Shown here: piece by piece, positions 57,037 through 64,000 of the stretch
Layout of the letters: every line of letters begins with the position of its first letter
How positions within the stretch are numbered: the stretch's first letter is position 1
From: Francisella halioticida
GTDB lineage: Bacteria; Pseudomonadota; Gammaproteobacteria; Francisellales; Francisellaceae
NCBI RefSeq assembly: GCF_002211785.1
Contig: NZ_CP022132.1
Span: forward strand, 1,054,001-1,118,000
Length of the DNA stretch: 64,000 nucleotides
Direction of reading: 5' to 3'
The notes under the pieces: generated by a model
Told to the model about the DNA's origin: nothing
The model's database searches: none
What the model saw: the letters and a program-made list of their open reading frames with translations, nothing else
Translations under genes and position numbers: made by a program

Positions 57037-58881
57037 CTATATAAGTTTATTTAGTTCACTAGATATTTTTTCAAAAGAAAGATTACTTTGGTCTAATAGT
57101 AAATCTTTTGTCCCGTGATTTAAAAACTCATCTTGAAGACCAAAATTTCTTATAGTTAAGTCTTTATTTAAATCTTTAGTTACTAGGTATTCATTGATAG
57201 CAGAACCTGCCCCACCAGCAACAGAATTCTCCTCTAAGGTCAGAATTATTCTATGAGATTCACACACAGTATCTATCATTTGCTTATCTAAAGGTTTTAC
57301 AAAACGCATATCTACAACCGTAGCATTATATTTATCTGCTATTTGCTTAGCTACTGGGAGCAAAGTCCCAAAATTTAGTATAGCTATTTTAGATCCTTCT
57401 CTAGCTAATTTTGATCTACCTAATTTTAAATCCAATTTATCTGTAATTTTAGCACCAATACCAGCTCCGCGTGGATAACGTACCATAGCTGGGCCATTAT
57501 ACTCATAACCTAGATCAAGCATATGATAAGCTTCATTTTCATCACTTGGTGTCATTATCACATGATTTGGAATACAGCGCATAAATGACAAATCAAAGCT
57601 ACCATCATGTGTTGCACCATCAGCTCCAACTAAACCTGCTCTATCAACTGCATATAAAATATCTAAATTTTGCAAAGCAACATCATGAATAACCTGATCA
57701 TACGCTCTTTGTAAGAAAGTTGAGTATATTGCTACTACTGGTTTTAGTCCTTGGCAAGCTACCCCCCCTGCAAATGTCACAGCATGTTGTTCTGCAATCG
57801 CAACATCAAAATACCTATTTGGGTATTCTTGAGAGAATTTTATCAAATCAGAGCCTTCCTTCATAGCAGGAGTAATTCCTACTAAACGGTTATCTCTAGC
57901 TGCTTTTTGACAAATCCAATTGCCAAAAATATTTGAATAAGTTGGTTTAGAAGCTTTAGCAGCATTTTCTCCAGTATGAAAACTAGGTGCTACATGATGG
58001 AACTTAATAGGATCTGACTCTGCTTTAGTATAGCCTTTACCTTTTTTAGTTATTATATGTAATAATTTAGGTCCTTTATGATCTTTTAAGATTCTTAAAG
58101 TTTTTACTAACTCATTAACATCATGACCATCTATAGGACCAACATAATAAAACCCTAAATCTTCAAAGAAGTTTGCTGGTACAAACATACCTTTTGTCTG
58201 AGTTTCAATTTTTTTAACAATCTCAAACATTGGGGGAATATTTTTTAAAACTTCTTTACCCTTCTCTCTGATACTATTATAAAATCCTCCAGAAATAATT
58301 TTACTAAAATGTGCTGAAAGTCCACCAACATTATCAGAAATAGACATTTCATTATCATTTAAAACTACTAAAACATCTTCTTTTATACCACCAGCATGAT
58401 TTAAAGCTTCGAATGCCATACCACCTGTAATAGCGCCATCACCAATTACAGCTACTGTGTTTGATAATTTACCTTTTAATCTATCACCAATTGCCATACC
58501 AACAGCAGCACTAATAGAGGTACTAGAATGTCCTACACCAAAAGTATCGTATTCACTTTCACTACGTTTTGGAAACCCAGATATACCACCATCTTTTTTG
58601 ATAGTAATAAGCTTATCTTTTCTCCCTGTAAGAATCTTATGAATATAAGTTTGATGGCCAACATCCCAAACAATATTGTCATGTGGCGTATTATAAAAAT
58701 AATGCAATGCCACTGTTAATTCTGTAGCTCCAAGACTACTAGCAAAATGACCGCCACTAACATCAAGAGTATCAACCAAAAAAGCTCTTAGTTCTGATGA
58801 CAAACTATTAAGCTGACTTTCAGGAATATACTTTAGATCTTTTGGAGTATTTATCTTATCTAAAATTTTATATTTTGACAT
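57037..58881 (-). CDS. dxs: 1-deoxy-D-xylulose-5-phosphate synthase
   Basis: 614 residues, thiamine-diphosphate enzyme that condenses pyruvate with glyceraldehyde-3-phosphate in the first step of the MEP isoprenoid pathway. HQTYIHKILTGRKDKL, VIGDGAITGGMAFEALNHAG and VLNDNEMSIS (TPP/Mg site), YAVDRAGLVGADGATHDGSF and the C-terminal domain ending in NHGTKDLLLDQ are all present. Only slightly shorter than E. coli Dxs (620). Confidence 0.97.
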   Translation of the reverse strand: MSKYKILDKINTPKDLKYIPESQLNSLSSELRAFLVDTLDVSGGHFASSLGATELTVALHYFYNTPHDNIVWDVGHQTYIHKILTGRKDKLITIKKDGGISGFPKRSESEYDTFGVGHSSTSISAAVGMAIGDRLKGKLSNTVAVIGDGAITGGMAFEALNHAGGIKEDVLVVLNDNEMSISDNVGGLSAHFSKIISGGFYNSIREKGKEVLKNIPPMFEIVKKIETQTKGMFVPANFFEDLGFYYVGPIDGHDVNELVKTLRILKDHKGPKLLHIITKKGKGYTKAESDPIKFHHVAPSFHTGENAAKASKPTYSNIFGNWICQKAARDNRLVGITPAMKEGSDLIKFSQEYPNRYFDVAIAEQHAVTFAGGVACQGLKPVVAIYSTFLQRAYDQVIHDVALQNLDILYAVDRAGLVGADGATHDGSFDLSFMRCIPNHVIMTPSDENEAYHMLDLGYEYNGPAMVRYPRGAGIGAKITDKLDLKLGRSKLAREGSKIAILNFGTLLPVAKQIADKYNATVVDMRFVKPLDKQMIDTVCESHRIILTLEENSVAGGAGSAINEYLVTKDLNKDLTIRNFGLQDEFLNHGTKDLLLDQSNLSFEKISSELNKLI

Positions 58882-58892
58882 AACCTTTATAT

Positions 58893-59276
58893 CTATTTAT
58901 CTGCTGGATGATTATTTTTACCATCTAAATATTCAACATCTTTAACTTTGTCTATATTCACACCGTCAATACAAGCTATATTTATACCGTATTGATTAGG
59001 ATTTGATCTCCTTTTATGATGTGTATATATGCCACAAACTGAACAAAAATAATGTTCTGCAGTATGCGTACCAAAAGTATATTTAGTAAGCTTTTCTTGG
59101 CCTTTTATGATTTTAAGATTATCCAATAATACAGAACCCACAATAGCTCCTTTTCTACTACAAATAGAGCAATTACAACGTCTTAAGTTTTCTAAACCAT
59201 TTGGCAAATATAGCTCTAGTTCTATAGCACTACAATGGCAAGTAGATCTATATTCTCTATTATTTAACTTATTCAT
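58893..59276 (-). CDS. GFA/CENP-V family zinc protein
   Basis: About 127 residues from MNKLNNREYRS, whose ATG comes 2 bases after the guaA stop; a start 15 bases upstream would overlap guaA. Zinc cysteines: TCHCSAIEL, RRCNCSICSRKG and FCSVCGIYTHHKR, the pattern of the glutathione-dependent formaldehyde-activating enzyme fold. Real activity in most members is unproven. Probably co-transcribed with guaA and dxs. Confidence 0.82.
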   Translation of the reverse strand: MNKLNNREYRSTCHCSAIELELYLPNGLENLRRCNCSICSRKGAIVGSVLLDNLKIIKGQEKLTKYTFGTHTAEHYFCSVCGIYTHHKRRSNPNQYGINIACIDGVNIDKVKDVEYLDGKNNHPADK

Positions 59277-59277
59277 T

Positions 59278-60828
59278 TTATTCCCATTCAATGGTTCCAG
59301 GTGGTTTACCTGTCACATCATAAACTACCCGAGAAACCTTTTTCACCTCATTAACAATTCTATTTGAAATTAAAGATAAAAAATCATAAGGTAGATTTGC
59401 CCATGTTGCAGTCATAAAATCTATACTAACCACAGCTCTTAAAGCTATTACATACTCATATCTACGCTGATCTCCAACTACGCCAACTGATTTAACTGGT
59501 AAGAAAACCCCAAATGCCTGAGAAATATCATGATACAAATTATGTTTATATAACTCTTCTGTAAAAATAGCATCCGCTTTCTGTAGAATTTTTACATATT
59601 CTTTCTTAATTTCTCCTAGTATACGAACACCTAGTCCTGGACCTGGAAAAGGATGCCTATAAAGCATATTATGTGGTAAACCTAGTCCTAACCCTAACCT
59701 ACGAACTTCATCTTTAAAAAGCTCTCTTAGAGGCTCTAAAAGCTTTAGCTTCATCTCTTTAGGTAAACCACCTACATTATGATGAGATTTAATAACATGA
59801 GCTTTTGATTTATTATTACCAGCAGATTCAATCACATCACTATATATAGTACCTTGTGCTAGCCACTTTGCATTTTCAATTTTTGTTGCTTCTTCATCAA
59901 ATATATCTACAAAAAGTTTACCAATGATTTTACGTTTCTGCTCAGGATCACAAGCTCCTTCTAGAGCTTTTAGGAATCTATTTTTTGCATTAATACGAAT
60001 GACATTAATATCCATATGCTCTGCAAATACTTCCATCACCTGATCCCCTTCATTCAAACGAAGTAAGCCAGTATCAACAAATATACAAGTTAACTGATCT
60101 CCTATAGCTTCGTGCAAAATTGCAGCTACAACAGATGAATCAACTCCTCCAGATAAACCTAAGATAACCTTATCAGCACCAACTTTCTTTTTAATCTCAA
60201 CAATATCATTTTCAATAATATTTTCGATATTCCATAAAGTGTCACAACTACAAATATTAACAACAAAATTCGCTACAATTTGTTTACCATTTTCTGTATG
60301 AGTTGTCTCTGGATGAAATTGCACTCCATAAAAAGGTTTAGTTTTATGAGATATTGCTGCTACAGGAGCATTCATTGAAGATGCAATTATTTCAAAACTC
60401 TCTCCTGTCTCTGTGACTTTATCGCTATGACTCATCCATACTAACTGCTCATGCTCTAAATTAGAAAAAATGTTATTATCAGATTTTAAAACATTAATTA
60501 TTGCTTTACCAAACTCACTTTGATTAGAACTTTTCACTTCACCACCATGTTGCATAACCATTGTTTGCATACCATAGCAGATACCAAGTACAGGAACTTC
60601 TAGATTAAAAACTATCTCAGGAGCTTTCGTATGAGAGTCATAAACAGATTCAGGACCTCCTGAAAGAATTATCCCTTTTGCACCATATTTTTCAATAAAC
60701 TCATCATCTATATCGTGAGTAAAAATCTCACAAAAAACGCCAACTTCTCTAACTCTACGAGCAATAAGCTGTGTATACTGTGAGCCAAAATCTAAAATTA
60801 AAATTTTATGATTATGTATATCTGTCAT
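59278..60828 (-). CDS. guaA: GMP synthase (glutamine-hydrolysing)
   Basis: 516 residues. Glutamine amidotransferase domain (about 1-195) with Cys in [10 protein letters not shown] and His-Glu in [14 protein letters not shown]; the PP-loop ATP pyrophosphatase (about 200-385) with [16 protein letters not shown]; and the dimerisation domain with the C-terminal [14 protein letters not shown]. Converts XMP to GMP. First gene of a probable guaA-GFA-dxs transcript. Confidence 0.97.
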   Translation of the reverse strand: MTDIHNHKILILDFGSQYTQLIARRVREVGVFCEIFTHDIDDEFIEKYGAKGIILSGGPESVYDSHTKAPEIVFNLEVPVLGICYGMQTMVMQHGGEVKSSNQSEFGKAIINVLKSDNNIFSNLEHEQLVWMSHSDKVTETGESFEIIASSMNAPVAAISHKTKPFYGVQFHPETTHTENGKQIVANFVVNICSCDTLWNIENIIENDIVEIKKKVGADKVILGLSGGVDSSVVAAILHEAIGDQLTCIFVDTGLLRLNEGDQVMEVFAEHMDINVIRINAKNRFLKALEGACDPEQKRKIIGKLFVDIFDEEATKIENAKWLAQGTIYSDVIESAGNNKSKAHVIKSHHNVGGLPKEMKLKLLEPLRELFKDEVRRLGLGLGLPHNMLYRHPFPGPGLGVRILGEIKKEYVKILQKADAIFTEELYKHNLYHDISQAFGVFLPVKSVGVVGDQRRYEYVIALRAVVSIDFMTATWANLPYDFLSLISNRIVNEVKKVSRVVYDVTGKPPGTIEWE

Positions 60829-60881
60829 TATTTTTCTAAAAATAAAGAAATTACTAATGTGTTATTTTATCCTAAAAGAAC

Positions 60882-61550
60882 TTAATTGTAATCAATTTTA
60901 TTAATTCTAAACCTTAATTTACATAAGGCCCTCTCGTTAAAGTACAACTTATAATTTGTAGAGTTTGGGTCTACAGTATATGAACCATTAGATTCTGTAG
61001 CACATAACCTAAGCCTCGGACTGATAGGGTTTCTACATATACCGTTGGAAGGTTTCATAGCAGTAAATGTATAAAGTTCATACCCATCACTACAATTTAA
61101 GCTACTAGTATAAGAACCATCACCAAGAATACCTCCATTACCAACACCTTTATTTAATTTTTTTGTAGCCTCTATATAACTTTCAGCTAGATTTGCAACC
61201 CTCTCTTCACTTTTATTAGGAAATCTATCTTGTATTTTAGTATATATTTCATAATTTTCTTGATCATCTGCAACAAAATCTCCAGTTTTTTCTATAGGAG
61301 GATATATAGTTAAAACATCATCACCATTATTGTTTGTACCAATATAGACATTTGAATCTCCGACTTGAGAAGCATTATTAATCCCTTGTGTATCGAAATA
61401 CTCTTGTTTAGCTTTTTCATCTGATGTTACAGAACTAAAATATGGAAAATATTTCTCCGGTATGTTACCTCTATTTACTTCGATAGTTACAGCATATCAA
61501 ATTGATACCATAGACGATACAATAACCAGTATTTTTTTTTCAATTCTCAT
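60882..61550 (-). pseudogene. Secreted protein of unknown family, one TGA in the signal peptide
   Basis: A 222-codon frame starting MRIEKKILVIVSSMVSI, then TGA (61497-61499), then YAVTIEVNRGNIPEKYFPYF and an uninterrupted run to a TAA at 60882-60884. The hydrophobic start is a signal peptide or pilin-like helix broken at codon 18. The mature part has four or more Cys (LNCSDGY, NGICRNP, RLCATES, ALCKLR) and is low in charge, so it may form disulfides. It stands 9 bases after the broken pseudopilin gene; no family was recognised. Confidence 0.6.
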
Positions 61551-61559
61551 AAAAATCTC

Positions 61560-61928
61560 TTATATTGTTAAAGTGTACATATAATATGGTTCTGAAATAT
61601 CTGGAATAACATCATCACTTAAATAAAACTCAACACTTGCAACAGTTTCAGAGTCTCTAATTAAACAAACCCTATCTACATAATCATCGTCTAATATATG
61701 ACACTGCCATATACTATTACCTTGTTCCTGAAACTAACTATAAGTGCTTGCATATACTACTAGATCTTTGACATAATTATCGGCATCATATCTAGTATTC
61801 GAGATTTTTGTTTTAATTATCTGTGTGGAATAAAGAGAGATTACAATAGCAACTATTATTGTGATAATAAAAATCACAACCATCAATTGTATCATTGAAA
61901 AACCTCTATTTTTATAGCTAAAAATAAT
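61560..61928 (-). pseudogene. Pseudopilin-like protein with TAG and no standard start
   Basis: KNRGFSMIQLMVVIFIITII is a class III-type prepilin signal: Gly before the cleavage site, then the pilin helix. Position 5 of the mature helix is Gln rather than the usual Glu. No ATG, GTG or TTG fits upstream; ATT at 61925-61928 would give an 8-residue leader. A TAG at 61734-61736 cuts the frame after about 64 codons; the remainder (FQEQGNSIWQCHILDDDYVD...) continues to 61560. Probably a minor pilin of the type IV system. Confidence 0.65.
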
Positions 61929-62002
61929 TCAATTTTATATAATTAAATGATAATAATTATTATATATATTTTTTAAAAAAATATATATAATTTGCGTAAT
62001 AA

Positions 62003-63500
62003 TTAACTACTTTTAAGATTTTCTATCTCCAACATGACTCCTTGCATGTTTCTCTCGATAGTTTCTGTTGAGGCTCTTGTAGTAATAAATACTTTTAAGA
62101 ATAAGACACTAACTACAGCTACTATCAAATTATCATATGGAAATGCTATTAGCTTTAATTCATGAATATATGAAATACCCCATAAACATATAATATATGC
62201 ACAAACAAACCAATAGAATATACAAGTAAGAGCAACAAGTATAACTAGACACAATAAATTAAAAGTGCCTAACCAATATATAAAATACGAACAATATATA
62301 AACCCTAAGTAACCAAATAACTTATAAAAAGGCAGTCTAAACTTTCTTTCTATTTCAGAAAATTTATCTCTAAAAATAATCAAAACTACAGGTCCTGATA
62401 AACAGCTAAATAAAACTAAAGATGATAAGAAATTAACTAAAGTTGTCCAAGTCGTAAATTGAAATAAAAATATTAAGCCAACAAAAAAGTTGATCCAAAT
62501 ACAAAATATTGGCACATGATTTTTATTTAGCTTTGTTAGAACTGATTTTTTGAAAAATTCTAATCCAAACGCTTGAAGAATTCTACCAGTAACAGCTGTA
62601 TAAACATTACCTGTACCCAATGGAGCAACCATAGCATCAATAAATAATATCGTATAAATCATATGCAAGCTAAACAAACTCAACAAACCTAATAACGGAG
62701 CTACACCACCATCAAAACCTTTTACTGATCCTGGAATACAAAACATAAAAAGTAATGATAAAGATATATACATTGTTAAACCAACAACTACTGGTGCTAT
62801 AAGAGATAACGGAATTGCTAGTTTAGGATTTTTAGCAGAATTTGCCACAATCAAACCGTTTTGAAAACCTGAAAAAGCAAAAGCTAAACCAGAACCTGTG
62901 ATAGCCAATAAGATATGCTCAAAATTAACATGTATATGTGATGTATTAGCATGATAATTCTTAAAAGATCCATAAACAGCTAACATCCCTATAGCAATAG
63001 CTATTGGTAAAAGAATCTTCCAAATACTAACTATTGAGTTAATTTTTGCAACATTTTTTAACTGATAAGTATTTAAATAGGTCAAACTTAACATAATCAA
63101 AAATGTTAGAATAACTCCGTAGTATGATAAGAAAACTCCTTTAGAACTTGTATCAACTAGGTTTGGAAACCAAAATCCTAAATACTGAACTACTGATAGA
63201 GCCTCTAGAGGTAAATAAACCAAGTAACTTATCCACCCTAAAACAACAAACAAAAACCCTAAAGTTTTTGAATGCGTAATTCGTAAGAATCTCATTGCCC
63301 CAGAGACTATAGGTAACATAGATGCCAACTTCTGCAAAACATAATGCTACAAGTAGAGTAAGAAATGCCGTAATAATCCATGAAATTATGACACCTTGAC
63401 CAGCTGTCTGGAACCCATAGTATGGCGAGAATAGCCAACCACTTCCAATCATTCCACCTGTAGATATAAATATCACAGCCATTGTTGATAATTTTTTCAT
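62003..63500 (-). pseudogene. APC-family amino acid permease, single-base frameshift
   Basis: The N-terminus (FISTGGMIGSGWLFSPYYGF ... LLVALCFAEVG) is in one frame; the remaining 430 residues (SMLPIVSGAMRFLRITHSKT onward) are in the next. Deleting one G in GAAGTTGGCATCT (about 63325) restores EVASMLP and a 490-residue permease. C-terminal residues end IENLKSS. Similar in its opening helix to the intact permease at 7324. Loss of function is expected unless the base is a sequencing error. Confidence 0.82.
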
Positions 63501-63588
63501 ATCATATATCTATGTTTTTTTGTATCTACATATCAGTATAACTAATAGATTTTAAAAGTAATATAAAATTATAAAGTACTACTACTTA

Positions 63589-64000
63589 TTAAAATAAATT
63601 AATTACCTGACGCTTAAACTGAAAATCTTGATATTCTACCCCAACAAAATATAGACCATGCGCTTTAGTAGTTTCAGCCGCTTGGGTTCGATCTTTTGCA
63701 TCTAAAAGTTCCTTTATCCATTCTGATGATTTTAGACCTAAGCCTACTTTTAGTAATGATCCAACTAAATTTCTAATCATATGATGTAGAAAAGCATTTC
63801 CAACTACTTCAAAAACTATAAAATCACCTTGTTTAATAAACTCAGCTTTTTTAATATTTCTAAAAGGTGTATTAGATTGGCATTGTGATGATCTAAAAGA
63901 ACTAAAATTCTGCTCTCCTAAAAGATATTTACAGGCTTGATTCATACTTAGTATATCAAGCTTACGATTTTCCCATAAACTATGCTCTGCAAAAATGGGA
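63589..64000 (-). CDS. truA: tRNA pseudouridine synthase A, C-terminal part
   Basis: Continues beyond the window. The visible 137 residues include [38 protein letters not shown] and [19 protein letters not shown], matching the C-terminal domain of TruA, then [17 protein letters not shown] near the end. The catalytic Asp lies outside the window. It modifies U38-40 in tRNA anticodon arms. Confidence 0.92.
   Translation of the reverse strand, partial: PIFAEHSLWENRKLDILSMNQACKYLLGEQNFSSFRSSQCQSNTPFRNIKKAEFIKQGDFIVFEVVGNAFLHHMIRNLVGSLLKVGLGLKSSEWIKELLDAKDRTQAAETTKAHGLYFVGVEYQDFQFKRQVINLF

Overview
The base composition (strongly A+T rich), the gene families present and the density of broken genes and IS3-type elements point to a Francisella genome, most likely of the F. 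philomiragia / F. noatunensis / F. orientalis lineage. The genus assignment is an inference from protein resemblance; the species is a guess. No rRNA, tRNA or CRISPR array was recognised. The window is a mosaic of intact housekeeping genes and genes decaying by frameshift, nonsense codons or IS insertion.

Two IS3-family elements shape the region. 'IS-A' (1312 bp, one 389-aa fused transposase, ends TATAATGTCCC / GGGACAGTTTA) has full copies at 2865-4176 and 21965-23276 and remnants at 11759-12024, 26659-27328 and 52116-52290. 'IS-B' (about 1.2 kb, orfA plus orfB, ends TGATCTACCCC / GGGTATGATCA) has full-length copies at 16378-17585, 38872-40090 and 47107-48326 and fragments at 23277-23538 and 26454-26658. 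Only the 38872 copy shows a target duplication (TAA) and a cleanly split host gene. The others have unrelated flanks, so deletions or rearrangements followed insertion.

Layout: 0.2-2.8 kb MFS transporter and dGTPase; 2.9-5.7 kb IS-A, a peptide-transporter remnant and a broken EamA exporter; 5.8-11.4 kb pheS, scars of other IS elements, an amino-acid permease and pheT; 11.5-12.8 kb a chimeric truncated choloylglycine-hydrolase gene and a peptide-transporter remnant; 12.8-15.7 kb hslVU and a membrane protein; 15.8-18.1 kb a LacI-type regulator and nanE, both cut by IS-B; 18-21.8 kb lipoate ligase, tyrS, hslR-like and DUF2797 genes; 21.7-27.4 kb an IS-A/IS-B nest around a GH3 glucosidase remnant, a NUDIX gene, yqgE/algH and ruvX; 27.4-30 kb a STAS-glyoxalase fusion, small exported proteins, thioredoxin and a SIMPL protein; 30.1-33.9 kb rrf2-sufBCD; 34-38.1 kb trkA, a GadC-like permease, a broken lysO-like gene and infA; 38.2-40.3 kb a TauE/SafE gene split by IS-B; 40.4-47 kb exonuclease III, an SDR, a P-loop kinase, alpha-carbonic anhydrase, glutathione reductase and several genes broken by one mutation; 48.6-52.1 kb a LysR regulator divergent from PrpB-like and PrpF-like genes, followed by the start of a probable MmgE/PrpD gene; 52.2-64 kb a retropepsin-like fragment, a DUF2975/XRE pair carrying eight octanucleotide repeats, ruvB, an SDR, dxs, guaA, a broken pseudopilin locus, a frameshifted permease and the end of truA.

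Functional modules visible: Phe-tRNA synthetase (pheS/pheT, separated), HslVU protease, SUF iron-sulfur assembly under an Rrf2 regulator, redox proteins (trxA, gor, glyoxalases), and a small organic-acid catabolic cluster under LysR control. Exported or surface functions (2H phosphoesterase lipoprotein, pseudopilin, choloylglycine hydrolase, retropepsin) and transporters make up most of the casualties, as expected of a host-restricted lineage undergoing reduction.
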